64,000 nt of DNA from Antarcticimicrobium sediminis. Lineage in GTDB: Bacteria > Pseudomonadota > Alphaproteobacteria > Rhodobacterales > Rhodobacteraceae. The stretch is from positions 1 through 64,000 of the forward strand of contig NZ_SMFP01000007.1 of NCBI RefSeq assembly GCF_004348975.1. Reading direction: 5' to 3'. Under the pieces are notes generated by a model. That model was not told the origin of the DNA and made no database searches. It saw only the letters and a program-made list of their open reading frames with translations. Of this stretch, positions 27,164-36,299 are shown piece by piece. Within the stretch, counting starts at the first letter, position 1; each line of letters opens with the position of its first letter. The position numbers and the translations under genes are program-made.

Positions 27164-27496
27164 TCAGCTCAGCCCGTCTTCGTCCAACAGGTGACGGCCC
27201 TGGCGATCCTCGACCTCGATCACCCAGATGTCAGGATCAAACCCGCGCTGGCGGGCGATGGCGGCGTCGACCTCTGCCTCGACCCCCTGCGACAGTTCCA
27301 CCCAGCGGCGGGCGCCGGACGTCAGGTCGAACCCGCGCTGAAACAGCCGGGCCTGACCATCCAATGTATTAAGCTTGATCAGCACCGCACCGGCGGTGTC
27401 ATCGCCATGTGCGGTGACAAAGGCCGGGATCTCGCGCAGGCGCAGGCGGGTCAGATAGGCCTGCACCCAGAAGGAGCTGACCAGCCCGCCACTCAC
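27164..27496 (-). CDS. DUF1491 family protein
   Basis: A 110-residue soluble protein. Blocks visible: WVQAYLTRLRLREIPAFV, GAVLIKLNTLDGQARLFQR and a C-terminal acidic part, DIWVIEVEDRQGRHLLDE. These fit the alphaproteobacterial DUF1491 family of unknown function. Start: the GTG at 27496-27494, whose GTGA overlaps the era stop by four bases, strongly implying translational coupling; the longer open frame to 27877 lies in era and is a shadow. Its coupling to era suggests a link to ribosome assembly, but that is inference. Confidence 0.85.
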   Translation of the reverse strand: MSGGLVSSFWVQAYLTRLRLREIPAFVTAHGDDTAGAVLIKLNTLDGQARLFQRGFDLTSGARRWVELSQGVEAEVDAAIARQRGFDPDIWVIEVEDRQGRHLLDEDGLS

Positions 27497-28401
27497 GTAT
27501 TGCCGTCCTTGAAATTCAGCCCCATCTCGGAATAGCGCTCGGCCTCTTCCAGCCAGTTCGGGCGCACCTTGACCTGCAGGAACAGGTGCACCTTGCGCCC
27601 CAGAAACTCTTCCAGCTCTTCCCGCGCGGCCTTGGAGACGGCCTTGATCGTCTCGCCCTTGTGGCCCAGCACGATGCCCTTGTGACCATCGCGCATGACA
27701 TAGATGATCTGATCGATCCGGGCCGAGCCGTCCTTGCGTTCTTCCCAGGCCTCGGTCTCGACCGTCATCTGATAGGGCAGTTCCTGGTGCAGCCGCAGCG
27801 TCAGCTTCTCGCGCGTCATCTCGGCGGCGATCATCCGCATCGGCAGATCGGCGATCTGATCCTCGGGATACAGCCAAGGCCCTTCAGGCAGCTTTCCCGC
27901 CAGCCATTGACGCAAGGCGGGCACCCCGTGCCCCTTTTCGGCCGAGATCATGAAGGTCTCGGCAAAGGGATAGCGGTCGTTCATATCCTTGGTCAGCGCC
28001 AACAGCGTCTCGGCCTTGACCCGGTCGATCTTGTTGATGGCAAGCGCGACGGTGCGGCCCTTGCCGATATCCTGCAGCCCCTCAAGGATGCGTTCGACCC
28101 CCTCGGTGACGCCGCGATGCGCCTCGACCATCAGCACGACGACATCGGCATCTGCCGCCCCGCCCCATGCGGCCGCGACCATGGCGCGGTCAAGCCGGCG
28201 GCGCGGGCGGAACAGGCCCGGCGTATCGACGAAGACGATCTGCGCCTCGCCTTCCATCGCAACGCCGCGGATGCGGGCGCGCGTGGTCTGCACCTTGTGG
28301 GTGACGATCGACACCTTGGCACCGACCATGGCGTTGGTCAGCGTGGACTTGCCCGCGTTGGGCTCTCCGATCAGGGCGACGAAACCGGCGCGTGTGGTCA
28401 T
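27493..28401 (-). CDS. era: GTPase Era
   Basis: Essential GTPase for 16S rRNA and 30S subunit maturation. The 302-residue protein has G1 GEPNAGKST, G2 THKVQTTR, G3 DTPGL, G4 NKID and the C-terminal KH domain with the IVLGHKGETIKAV signature and membrane/RNA helices. It is followed without gap by the coupled DUF1491 gene. In relatives rnc lies directly upstream of era; here rnc is 5 kb away with a block of opposite-strand genes between. Confidence 0.96.
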   Translation of the reverse strand: MTTRAGFVALIGEPNAGKSTLTNAMVGAKVSIVTHKVQTTRARIRGVAMEGEAQIVFVDTPGLFRPRRRLDRAMVAAAWGGAADADVVVLMVEAHRGVTEGVERILEGLQDIGKGRTVALAINKIDRVKAETLLALTKDMNDRYPFAETFMISAEKGHGVPALRQWLAGKLPEGPWLYPEDQIADLPMRMIAAEMTREKLTLRLHQELPYQMTVETEAWEERKDGSARIDQIIYVMRDGHKGIVLGHKGETIKAVSKAAREELEEFLGRKVHLFLQVKVRPNWLEEAERYSEMGLNFKDGNT

Positions 28402-28531
28402 GGGATTCCCCTGGTTGCAATGGCGTTGCGATAGAGGATTTCGCAGGGGTTGACCAGTAAAAGGGCAAACAGGCCGCGCCCGACGCCCGGACGCGGCCCG
28501 CTGAGGGGGCTGTGATCGGGGCCCGCGCGCC

Positions 28532-29704
28532 CTATTGCAGGTCCGAGAACGCCGATGTCAGCCGCGCGCAGGCGTCTTCGATCCGCGCCCGCTGGGTGCC
28601 AAGGTTGAACCGCATGAAGCTGTCGCCACCCAGCCCGAAGGTAGGGCCGTGATTGGCGGCAATCCCGGCCTGTTGTTCGACCCGCGCCGTAAACTCCTCA
28701 CCCGCCATGCCGGTGCCGGAGAAATCGACCCAAGCGAGGAAGGTGGCCTCGAGCGGCATGGATTTCAGCCCCGGTATCGCGTTGATCGCGGCATCAAAGA
28801 TCTTTCGGTTGCCGTCGAGATAGGCCATCAGCTCATCGACCCAGGCCGCGCCCTCGGGCGAATAAGCCGCCGCCGCCACCGCCTCGCCGACCGAATTGCC
28901 CGCTAGGTTCAACGCCGCCATCCGCGCGGCGAACTTGGCCCGCAAGCCGTCATCGGGGATGATGACGTTGCCGGTATGCAACCCGGCCACGTTGAAGGTC
29001 TTGGAGGGCGCCGTCAGCATTATCAACCGATCCGTGATCGACGGATCCACCAGCGCCATCGGAATATGGGTCTGGCCGGGAAAGACCAGATCGTGGTGGA
29101 TTTCGTCCGAGATCAGCAACAGATCATGGCGTTTGCAGAAATCGGCCACGCCTTGCAACTCCTCCCGGGTCCAGACCCGGCCACCGGGATTATGCGGCGA
29201 GCACAGGATCACCATTTTTTCAGCCCCGGTCATCTGCGCATCCCAGGCGTCGAAATCCATCTGGTAGACACCGTTCTCGGTCGGCATCGCGCATTCGACC
29301 ACCTTACGCCCGGCATTGCCGATCACCTTGGCAAAGGCGTGATAGATCGGGGTGAACAGGACGATGCCGTCGCCCGGAGCGGTAAAGGTGTCAAGGCACA
29401 TGCCGACGCCGTTGACCAACCCGGTGGTGGTAAAGATCCAGTCGGGCTCGACCGTCCAGCCGTGGCGGTTTTCCATCCACCAGCAGATCGCGCCGGTATA
29501 CTCGGCGCTGTTGTTGGTATAGCCAAAGACCCCGTGATCAACCATCGCACGCATCCGGTCCAGCACCACCGGGGGGGCGCGGAAATCGGTATCGGCCACC
29601 CACATCGCCAAGCCGTCATCGGGCGACACGCCATAGATCGGCTCCATCATGTCCCATTTCGCGCAATGGGTGCCGCGGCGGTCGATAATCTCGTCAAAAT
29701 TCAT
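28532..29704 (-). CDS. MalY/PatB-type PLP aminotransferase (cystathionine beta-lyase-like)
   Basis: A fold-type I PLP enzyme of 390 residues. The lysine of the Schiff base is in TAPSKTFNVAGLH; upstream are FTPIYHAF, CSPHNPGGRVW and SDEIHHDLVFPG, all typical of the MalY/PatB subgroup, which cleaves cystathionine or acts as aminotransferase. The start ATG at 29704 has GGAG eight bases upstream and gives the family N-terminus MNFDEIIDRRG; the open frame extends to 29785 without support. It lies alone between era and def, and its physiological substrate cannot be read. Confidence 0.88.
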   Translation of the reverse strand: MNFDEIIDRRGTHCAKWDMMEPIYGVSPDDGLAMWVADTDFRAPPVVLDRMRAMVDHGVFGYTNNSAEYTGAICWWMENRHGWTVEPDWIFTTTGLVNGVGMCLDTFTAPGDGIVLFTPIYHAFAKVIGNAGRKVVECAMPTENGVYQMDFDAWDAQMTGAEKMVILCSPHNPGGRVWTREELQGVADFCKRHDLLLISDEIHHDLVFPGQTHIPMALVDPSITDRLIMLTAPSKTFNVAGLHTGNVIIPDDGLRAKFAARMAALNLAGNSVGEAVAAAAYSPEGAAWVDELMAYLDGNRKIFDAAINAIPGLKSMPLEATFLAWVDFSGTGMAGEEFTARVEQQAGIAANHGPTFGLGGDSFMRFNLGTQRARIEDACARLTSAFSDLQ

Positions 29705-29801
29705 CGGGCATCTCCGTTTGATCGCACCGGAGGCTAACCAGAATGCCGCCGGGCGCAAGGGGGGCGTTGCGGCGGGCGGGTTCATCGCCTAAATCAGGGC
29801 C

Positions 29802-30320
29802 ATGAAACGCTCGATCATTATACACCCCGACCCACGCCTGAAAAAACTGTGCGCCCCGGTGGCCGACCTGTCCGACGACCGGCGCACGCTGGCCGACGAC
29901 ATGCTGGAAACCATGTACGAGGCGCCCGGCATCGGCTTGGCCGCGCCGCAGGTCGGCGTGCTTGAGCGGCTGATCGTGCTGGATTGCGTCAAGGAAAGCG
30001 GCGAGGCACCGCGCCCGTTGATCATGTTCAACCCCGAGGTTCTGGCCTCGTCGGACGAGACCAACAGCTATGAAGAAGGCTGCCTGTCGATTCCCGAACA
30101 ATATGCCGACGTGACCCGCCCGGCCGAGGTGGACGTGGCCTGGATCGACCGTAACGGCAAAGCCTGCAAGGAAACCTTTCAAGGGCTCTGGGCGACCTGC
30201 GTACAGCATGAGATCGACCACCTGAACGGCAAGCTTTTTATCGATTATCTCGGCCCGATGAAGCGGCAGATGATCACCCGCAAGATGCAAAAGCTCAAAC
30301 GCGACATGGCGCGGGGCTAA
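29802..30320 (+). CDS. def: Peptide deformylase
   Basis: Removes the formyl group from the initiator methionine of nascent proteins. All three metal motifs are intact in the 172-residue product: GIGLAAPQVG, EEGCLSIP (Cys ligand) and QHEIDHLNG (two His and the catalytic Glu). It begins two bases before the gene for a related but degenerate protein, and fmt lies 1.2 kb downstream, restoring the usual def-fmt association that makes and removes the formyl group. Confidence 0.97.
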   Translation: MKRSIIIHPDPRLKKLCAPVADLSDDRRTLADDMLETMYEAPGIGLAAPQVGVLERLIVLDCVKESGEAPRPLIMFNPEVLASSDETNSYEEGCLSIPEQYADVTRPAEVDVAWIDRNGKACKETFQGLWATCVQHEIDHLNGKLFIDYLGPMKRQMITRKMQKLKRDMARG

Positions 30321-30321
30321 G

Positions 30322-30819
30322 ATGACCGCACGCCCCTGCCTGCCTTGGCCCGACAAGCGGCTGCGCACCGCCGCCGCCCCGGTTGAGGTGATCACCGACG
30401 AGATCCGCGCGATCTGGGGTGACATGATCGACACCATGGAGGCGATGCCCGGCGTCGGCCTTGCCGCGCCACAGATCGGCGTGATGCTGCGGCTGGCGGT
30501 CGTTGATGCCTCCGAGACGCGCGGACAGGCGGTGCGCATGGCCAACCCGGTGGTTCTGCATGCCTCGGTACAATTGCGCCCGCATGAAGAGGCCAGCCCG
30601 AACCTGCCCGGCGTGTCGGCTAAGGTCGAGCGCCCGCGCGCGGTGACCGTGCGCTTTCTCAACGATCAGGGCGCGGTCGAGGATCGCGATTTCGTCGGCC
30701 TTTGGGCCACGTCGGTACAGCACCAGATCGACCATCTTGCGGGGCGGATGTATTTCGACCGGCTGAGCAAGGTGAAGCGCGACATGTTGTTGCGCAAGGC
30801 CCGCAAACTCGCCGGATAG
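30322..30819 (+). CDS. Peptide deformylase-like protein, catalytic motifs lost
   Basis: A 165-residue homologue of peptide deformylase starting one base after the def stop. The first motif GVGLAAPQIG is intact, but the metal Cys of EGCLS is lost: the segment reads HEEASPNLPGV, and the third motif reads QHQIDH, with the catalytic Glu changed to Gln. The metal histidines remain. Without the Cys ligand and Glu it should not deformylate peptides by the known mechanism. The overall fold and length are otherwise normal. It may be a regulator, a peptide binder or a partner of Def (unknown). Confidence 0.9.
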   Translation: MTARPCLPWPDKRLRTAAAPVEVITDEIRAIWGDMIDTMEAMPGVGLAAPQIGVMLRLAVVDASETRGQAVRMANPVVLHASVQLRPHEEASPNLPGVSAKVERPRAVTVRFLNDQGAVEDRDFVGLWATSVQHQIDHLAGRMYFDRLSKVKRDMLLRKARKLAG

Positions 30820-30937
30820 CCGTTTGGATCGCCGCCAAGTGACGCGGCGTTCCCCCCTCGCCTGACGCTTTGAGCATTGCATCCGGTCGGAGCCTCTCCC
30901 CTTTTTAGGTCTGAGAATGCAGTCAGGGAGGGCGCAT

Positions 30938-31408
30938 ATGGCCAAGGACACACTGAAATTCATCCCGTTCGAAAGTTTCGAGATCGGGCAGGTGCAGACC
31001 TTTGGCGCCTATGAGGTGACCAAGGAAGAGGTCATCGAGTTTGCCAGCAAATATGACGCGCAGTTCTTTCACCTCGACGAAGAGGCGGCGAAACACTCGC
31101 TGTTCGGCGGGCTCTGCGCCAGCGGCTGGCATACCTGCGCCATGACCATGGCGATGATGGTCGAGAACATGGACAAGACTGGTCGCTCGCTGGGCTCGCC
31201 CGGCCTCGATTCGCTGCGCTGGCTCAAACCGGTCTATCCCGGCGATGTGCTGTCGGTGCGGATGGAGGTGATTTCTCTGCACCCGTCCAAAAGCCGCCCC
31301 GAGATCGGCATCGTCAAGAACACGGTAACGGTTCTCAATCAGGACGGCGTGCCGGTGATGGAATTCACCAGCAACGGTATCTTTCCCCGGGGAAAGGGCG
31401 CCGACTAA
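30938..31408 (+). CDS. MaoC family dehydratase (hotdog fold)
   Basis: A 156-residue single hotdog-domain protein related to R-specific enoyl-CoA hydratases. The active-site segment reads YDAQFFHLDEEAA, giving the Asp and His dyad, with FGGLCASGWHT as the following helix. Typical substrates are short or medium enoyl-CoAs; the length is that of standalone MaoC. GGGAGGG lies five bases before the ATG at 30938; an upstream ATG at 30917 is less likely. It stands between the deformylase pair and fmt but has no obvious role in translation. Confidence 0.85.
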   Translation: MAKDTLKFIPFESFEIGQVQTFGAYEVTKEEVIEFASKYDAQFFHLDEEAAKHSLFGGLCASGWHTCAMTMAMMVENMDKTGRSLGSPGLDSLRWLKPVYPGDVLSVRMEVISLHPSKSRPEIGIVKNTVTVLNQDGVPVMEFTSNGIFPRGKGAD

Positions 31409-31533
31409 CCTCCCCGGCAGACCTCGGACGCCCCTGCGTGCTAAGCCCCTAGCGCGGCCTATGCTGGACACCGGGCGACGCATGACTAAGGTGCGCCGCG
31501 GCGACACCCCGGTGGCAAGACAAAGGTTTGACG

Positions 31534-32439
31534 ATGCGCATCATCTTCATGGGAACCCCCGATTTCTCGGTCCCGGTGCTCGACGCGCTGGTGGGGGCCG
31601 GGCACGAGATCGCCTGTGTCTATTGCCAGCCGCCGCGCCCGGCGGGGCGTGGCAAGAAAGACCGCCCCAGCCCGGTACAGGCGCGGGCCGAGGCGCTGGA
31701 CCTACCGGTTCGCCACCCGGTCAGTCTGAAATGCGACGAGGTGCAGGCCGAGTTCGCCGCGCTCAATGCCGATATCGCCGTGGTGGTGGCCTATGGGCTG
31801 ATCCTGCCGCGCGCGGTGCTCGATGCCCCGGCGAAAGGCTGTCTCAACATCCATGCCAGCCTGCTGCCGCGCTGGCGTGGCGCGGCCCCGATTCACCGTG
31901 CGATCATGGCTGGCGACGCCGAAACCGGGATCTGCATCATGCAGATGGAGGCCGGGCTGGATACCGGCCCGGTGCTGCTGCGCGAGGAGACGCCGATCGG
32001 GGCCGAGGAAACCACGGCAGAGCTGCATGACCGGCTGTCCGGCATGGGCGCCGCGCTGATCCTGCGCGCGCTGGAGCAGATCGACGCGCTGGTGCCACAG
32101 CCGCAGCCCGAGACCGGCGTGACCTATGCCGACAAGATCGACAAATCCGAGGCACGAGTGGACTGGAGCCAGCCCGCCGAACAGGTCGACCGCAAGATCC
32201 GCGGGCTTTCCCCCTTTCCCGGCGCATGGTGCGAAATCGACGGCGCACGGGTCAAACTGCTGGCCTCGCGCCTTGCCCCCGGCAGCGGCGCACCGGGGGA
32301 GGTGCTGGACGATACGCTCACCGTCGCCTGTGGCAGCGGCGCGGTGCAACTGACCCGCTTGCAACGGGCTGGCAAAGGGGCGCAGGATGGTGATGTGTTC
32401 CTGCGCGGCCGTGCGGTGGCCAAGGGAACGCGGCTCTGA
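31534..32439 (+). CDS. fmt: Methionyl-tRNA formyltransferase
   Basis: Formylates Met-tRNAi using 10-formyltetrahydrofolate, producing the substrate later deformylated by Def. The 301-residue protein has the N-terminal [14 protein letters not shown], the folate-binding region with [20 protein letters not shown] and the catalytic Asp in GLDTGPVL, and a C-terminal tRNA-binding OB domain. The ATG at 31534 has AAAGG seven bases upstream; a TTG two codons earlier is not used. Confidence 0.96.
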   Translation: MRIIFMGTPDFSVPVLDALVGAGHEIACVYCQPPRPAGRGKKDRPSPVQARAEALDLPVRHPVSLKCDEVQAEFAALNADIAVVVAYGLILPRAVLDAPAKGCLNIHASLLPRWRGAAPIHRAIMAGDAETGICIMQMEAGLDTGPVLLREETPIGAEETTAELHDRLSGMGAALILRALEQIDALVPQPQPETGVTYADKIDKSEARVDWSQPAEQVDRKIRGLSPFPGAWCEIDGARVKLLASRLAPGSGAPGEVLDDTLTVACGSGAVQLTRLQRAGKGAQDGDVFLRGRAVAKGTRL

Positions 32440-32464
32440 CCCGCGCGGAAGGGAGACCGCCAGT

Positions 32465-32701
32465 ATGTTCTTGACGTTGATGGGCACGGTCGTGATCGCC
32501 GGGATTATCGGCTATGGTGCCGAAAAGACCGGGTTCACCCAGAACGGCATCCTGCAATCCATCATCATCTGCATCGGCGGGGCCTTTCTGTTCTATTTTG
32601 TCCGGATCATGTTCGGGATCGGCTTCCACTCACCGGGGATGAACGCCATCGTCTCCTCGGTCGGGGCGCTGATCATCGTGCCGTTCCACTGGCGGAGGTA
32701 A
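32465..32701 (+). CDS. Small membrane protein, GlsB/YeaQ/YmgE-like
   Basis: A 78-residue protein with three hydrophobic segments (about 3-20, 32-50, 58-74). The pattern GYGAEKTGFTQNGILQSIIICIGG suggests a relative of the transglycosylase-associated (GlsB/YeaQ/YmgE) stress membrane family, as does its neighbour at 32706. GGGAGA lies about eight bases before the ATG. Function unknown. Confidence 0.7.
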   Translation: MFLTLMGTVVIAGIIGYGAEKTGFTQNGILQSIIICIGGAFLFYFVRIMFGIGFHSPGMNAIVSSVGALIIVPFHWRR

Positions 32702-32705
32702 GGCT

Positions 32706-32948
32706 ATGGGCATGGGTATCATCGCGCTGGTCATCATCGGTGCGGCAGCCGGGTTTCTGGCGACCCGCATGATGAAGGTCGAGGCCGACATCCCCACCAC
32801 GATGCTGATCGGCATCATTGGCGCGCTGCTGGGCGGGCTGATCCTGCGCGCCTTGCTGACCATGATGGGGGCGCTGTCGGGTTTCGTCGGGGCGGTGCTG
32901 GGCGCGATGCTGGTGATCTGGCTCTGGCAGACCTATTTTCGCCGCTAA
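32706..32948 (+). CDS. GlsB/YeaQ/YmgE family small membrane protein
   Basis: An 80-residue protein with three predicted helices and the glycine-rich spacing of the GlsB family (IIGAAAGFLATRMM, GIIGALLGGLILRA, FVGAVLGAMLVIW). It begins four bases after the preceding small membrane gene and is probably co-translated with it. Family members associate with membrane stress responses; a specific role cannot be assigned. Confidence 0.78.
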   Translation: MGMGIIALVIIGAAAGFLATRMMKVEADIPTTMLIGIIGALLGGLILRALLTMMGALSGFVGAVLGAMLVIWLWQTYFRR

Positions 32949-33117
32949 CCCCGCCCGTGCGTTGAACGGCCGATGCACCCCCGCCTCACAGGCCGGGTGA
33001 TCCACGGACGCAACAGCGCGCGCGGAAAATCGCGGCAAGACCCATCCACCGGTTTTGCGCACTTGCCTTTTGCCGAGCGCACCGCAGAGTCGATCTTGCC
33101 TCTGGGAGGATCGCAAC

Positions 33118-33471
33118 ATGACGACTTACATATCAAAAGACTTGCGCGCCGGACTGGATGCGGCGCGTCTGGCCGGGCTGAAAAAGACCAGCCGGTTGCG
33201 GGTGCTGGCCGACGATGCCTTTCACCCGGTGCTGCGGCAATGGCGGGACGGGTTTTCCGTCGAGGCGGCAGAGGCAGCACATCTGCGCGGGCTGGTCGAT
33301 CTTTATGACGGCAGCCAGCACCTGTATCAGTGCCTGATCGTCGCGGCGGAACAGGAGGGCGGCGAGATGCGCTATGAGTTCAAGCGCCACACGCGAGCCA
33401 CCGACCGGGTGCCGCTAGACTATAGCCGCGACCCCGACGCCCCGACGGCGCTGTTGCCGCGCCCCGACTAA
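33118..33471 (+). CDS. Conserved hypothetical protein
   Basis: A 117-residue soluble protein. It opens MTTYISKDLRAGLDAARLAG, has a basic stretch around KKTSRLRVLAD, then a helical middle with acidic residues and GGEMRYEFKRHTRATDR near the end. I recognise no domain. GGGAGG lies seven bases before the ATG. It converges with rnc with a 32-bp gap. Confidence 0.7.
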   Translation: MTTYISKDLRAGLDAARLAGLKKTSRLRVLADDAFHPVLRQWRDGFSVEAAEAAHLRGLVDLYDGSQHLYQCLIVAAEQEGGEMRYEFKRHTRATDRVPLDYSRDPDAPTALLPRPD

Positions 33472-33503
33472 GGGCGGCGCGACAGGTCCACAGGAAACGC
33501 GAC

Positions 33504-34187
33504 TCAGGCGTTGTCGAGCCGCTCCAACAGCGTCTTGGCGGCCGTCTGTTCGGCCTGACGTTTGGACCCGGCAGAGGCTTTTGCCTCTTCGCCGCTTTCC
33601 AGCCGGGCCGCGATGGTAAAGACCGGGGCGTGATCGGGGCCGCTGCGGTCCACCTCGACATATTGCGGCGGGGACTGACGCCGCGCCTGCGCCCATTCCT
33701 GCAACGCGGTCTTGGCGTCGCGCGCATCCTCTTCGACGCTTTGGATGCGCGGCCCCCAAAGCCGCAGGATCATGTCGCGCGCCGGCTCGAACCCGGCATC
33801 GCGATAGACGGCGGCAATCACCGCCTCCATCGCGTCGCCCAACAGCGCCAGCTTGCGCCGCCCGCCCGACAGCATTTCCGAGCGCCCCAGCTTGAGCACC
33901 GCGCCCAGATCAATCTCGCGCGCGACCTCGGCGCAGGCTTCCTTGCGGACCAGCGCATTGAATCGCGGCGCAAGCTGGCCTTCGGATGCGGAGGTGTCGT
34001 CCAGCAACAGCGCCTCGGCCATCACCAGCCCCAGCACCCGGTCACCCAGAAACTCCAGCCGCTGGTTGTCCGCACGCGTCGTCGACGAGACCGACCCATG
34101 GGTCAGCGCGCGCACCAGCAGTTCCGGCCGTTTGAAGGTGTGGCCGATGCGCGTCTCAAACGCCTTTATGTCAGCTGACAGTCTCAC
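33504..34187 (-). CDS. rnc: Ribonuclease III
   Basis: Cleaves double-stranded RNA in rRNA processing and gene regulation. The 227-residue protein has the RNase III signature [14 protein letters not shown], the catalytic second acidic block [13 protein letters not shown], and a C-terminal dsRBD ([28 protein letters not shown]). The start is a GTG whose GTGA overlaps the lepB stop by four bases, so lepB and rnc are coupled. The normally adjacent era lies 5 kb to the left. Confidence 0.95.
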   Translation of the reverse strand: MRLSADIKAFETRIGHTFKRPELLVRALTHGSVSSTTRADNQRLEFLGDRVLGLVMAEALLLDDTSASEGQLAPRFNALVRKEACAEVAREIDLGAVLKLGRSEMLSGGRRKLALLGDAMEAVIAAVYRDAGFEPARDMILRLWGPRIQSVEEDARDAKTALQEWAQARRQSPPQYVEVDRSGPDHAPVFTIAARLESGEEAKASAGSKRQAEQTAAKTLLERLDNA

Positions 34188-35020
34188 TCGATCCCCTTGA
34201 AGAACCGGTCACCGCGCCAGGTCCAGAAATACAGCATCGAGCGCCCGCCAGACGAGAACATGATGCGATCGGCCCGACCGACAATGTTTTCATAGGGCAC
34301 GAAACCGACCCCACCGGCGGCCTGCGGCAAACGGCTGTCGCTGGAATTGTCGCGATTGTCGCCCATGAAAAAGTAATAACCCTCGGGCACGGTATAGACG
34401 CCGGTGTGGTCCGATCTTTGGTCGCCGATATTGATGATGCTGTGGCGCACACCATTCGGCAGCGTTTCGATCTGACGGGATTTCTCGCAGATGCCTCCCT
34501 CGCCCACCGGGCCGTTTTCACACCGCGGGCGATAGCCCTGCGGCCCCTGCGGTGCTGAGAGTTCCTCGAACACACCGGCCTTTTCCAGTTTGACCGCCGC
34601 GCCATTGATCTGCAGCACGCCGTCGATCACCTGGATCTGGTCGCCCGGCAGGCCGATCAGACGCTTGATGAAATCAGCGCCGCTGACCGGGTGACGGAAC
34701 ACCACCACATCGCCGCGCTCGGGCTCGCCGCCCCAGACACGGGTGTTGTCGCCCTTGAGAAAACCACAAAGATCCTCGGCGTCGATATTGATGCCGATCC
34801 CCGGCAGCTTGACGCTGGGACAGGAGGCATAGGAATAGCCATAGGCCATCTTGTTGACGAACAGGAAATCCCCGATCAGCAGGGTTTCCTTCATCGAGCC
34901 CGACGGGATCCAGAACGGCTGAAAGAACAGGGTCCGAAACACTCCGGCGATCAGCAGGGCATAGACGATGGTCTTGATCGTCTCCCAGATGGCGTGTCCG
35001 GGTTTTTCAGTGCTGGCCAT
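34184..35020 (-). CDS. lepB: Signal peptidase I
   Basis: Cleaves signal peptides of exported proteins at the inner membrane. The 278-residue protein has one N-terminal TM helix (about 15-32), the catalytic serine motif PSGSMKETL, the catalytic lysine motif [12 protein letters not shown] with RGDVVVF before it, and the C-terminal box [11 protein letters not shown]. It overlaps rnc by four bases and follows acpS after 56 bp. Confidence 0.95.
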   Translation of the reverse strand: MASTEKPGHAIWETIKTIVYALLIAGVFRTLFFQPFWIPSGSMKETLLIGDFLFVNKMAYGYSYASCPSVKLPGIGINIDAEDLCGFLKGDNTRVWGGEPERGDVVVFRHPVSGADFIKRLIGLPGDQIQVIDGVLQINGAAVKLEKAGVFEELSAPQGPQGYRPRCENGPVGEGGICEKSRQIETLPNGVRHSIINIGDQRSDHTGVYTVPEGYYFFMGDNRDNSSDSRLPQAAGGVGFVPYENIVGRADRIMFSSGGRSMLYFWTWRGDRFFKGIE

Positions 35021-35076
35021 GCGGCTCTCCGTTCAGGTTGGGGTCGACCGCTTCTTGCGGGGCAGACCGGGGTAAG

Positions 35077-35508
35077 TCAAGCAGGCGGAAGTGGCGGTGC
35101 CCCGGCCCCGACAATTGGCCGCGCCTCGATCACGACAAAGGCCTGCGCCCAAGGGTGATCGTCGGTCAGGGTCACGTGGATGATGGCCTCGTGCCCCGGC
35201 GGGGTCATCTGTGCCAGCCGCTCGGCGGCCCAGCCGGTAACCTGCATGACCGGCTGGCCGCTGTGCAGGTTGCTGACGGCCATGTCCTTCCAGGCGATGC
35301 CCATGCGCAGCCCGGTGCCCAGCGCCTTGGAACAAGCCTCTTTCGCGGCCCAGCGCTTGGCATAGGTGCCCGCCACGTCGCGCCGCCGCTCGGCCTTGCG
35401 CTGTTCGACCTCGGTGAAGACGCGGTTGCGAAACCGGTCGCCAAAGCGATCCAGCGCGCGGGCCACCCGGTCGATATTGGCCAGATCTGTGCCTATCCCG
35501 AGGATCAT
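35077..35508 (-). CDS. acpS: Holo-[acyl-carrier-protein] synthase
   Basis: Transfers 4'-phosphopantetheine from CoA to acyl carrier protein. The 143-residue protein has the N-terminal [11 protein letters not shown] (metal Asp8) and the second block [16 protein letters not shown] with the catalytic Glu. It is slightly longer than usual through a Pro/Ala tail. It starts ten bases after pdxJ in the usual pdxJ-acpS-lepB order. Confidence 0.95.
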   Translation of the reverse strand: MILGIGTDLANIDRVARALDRFGDRFRNRVFTEVEQRKAERRRDVAGTYAKRWAAKEACSKALGTGLRMGIAWKDMAVSNLHSGQPVMQVTGWAAERLAQMTPPGHEAIIHVTLTDDHPWAQAFVVIEARPIVGAGAPPLPPA

Positions 35509-35518
35509 ATCGCCAGCC

Positions 35519-36265
35519 TCAGCCCCGTGCCGCGTCCATCAAGCGGCGCATTTCACGGATCGCAGGCTCCAGCCCGCGAAAGATCGCCTCTCCGATCAAG
35601 AAATGCCCGATGTTCAGCTCGCGCACCTCGGGGAAAGCGGCAATCGGCTGCACCGTGTCATAGGTCAGCCCGTGGCCCGCATGGACCTCCAACCCCAGAG
35701 ACCCGGCCAGAGCGGCCATCTCGCGCAGACGCTGCAACTCGGCGTCGCGGGCTTCAAGACGCCCCTCGGCGTGAAAATCGCAATAGGCCCCGGTGTGCAG
35801 TTCGATCACCTCGGCGCCGATCCGTGCGGCGGCCTCAATCTGCGGCCTGTCCGCCCCGATGAACAGCGACACCCGACAGCCCGCCGCCCGCAGTGGCGCG
35901 ATGAACCGGGCCAGCTTGGCTTCGTCATGCGCAACCTCAAGCCCGCCTTCGGTGGTGCGCTCCTCGCGCTTTTCCGGCACCAGACAGACCGCATGTGGTT
36001 TATGGCGCAGCGCGATGGCCTGCATTTCATCCGTGGCGGCCATCTCGAAATTCAGCGGCACGCTCAACCCGGCCACCAGCCCCTCGATATCGGTATCCGA
36101 GATGTGGCGGCGATCTTCGCGCAGATGCGCGGTAATGCCATCGGCGCCCGCCGCCTCGGCCAGTTTCGCGGCGCGCAGCGGATCGGGATAGGCGCCACCG
36201 CGCGCGTTACGAACGGTGGCCACATGGTCGATATTCACGCCCAGCCGCAGACGGGGATCGGTCAT
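35519..36265 (-). CDS. pdxJ: Pyridoxine 5'-phosphate synthase
   Basis: Condenses 1-deoxyxylulose 5-phosphate with aminoacetone phosphate in vitamin B6 synthesis. The 248-residue TIM-barrel protein shows the N-terminal [17 protein letters not shown], the REDRRHI loop, [13 protein letters not shown], then [10 protein letters not shown] and the C-terminal [19 protein letters not shown] lies seven bases before the ATG at 36265; the frame extends upstream without family similarity. It is the first gene of the pdxJ-acpS-lepB-rnc unit. Confidence 0.96.
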   Translation of the reverse strand: MTDPRLRLGVNIDHVATVRNARGGAYPDPLRAAKLAEAAGADGITAHLREDRRHISDTDIEGLVAGLSVPLNFEMAATDEMQAIALRHKPHAVCLVPEKREERTTEGGLEVAHDEAKLARFIAPLRAAGCRVSLFIGADRPQIEAAARIGAEVIELHTGAYCDFHAEGRLEARDAELQRLREMAALAGSLGLEVHAGHGLTYDTVQPIAAFPEVRELNIGHFLIGEAIFRGLEPAIREMRRLMDAARG

Positions 36266-36299
36266 CGAGAGACTCCTTGCCAGAGATTGCGCGCAAACA

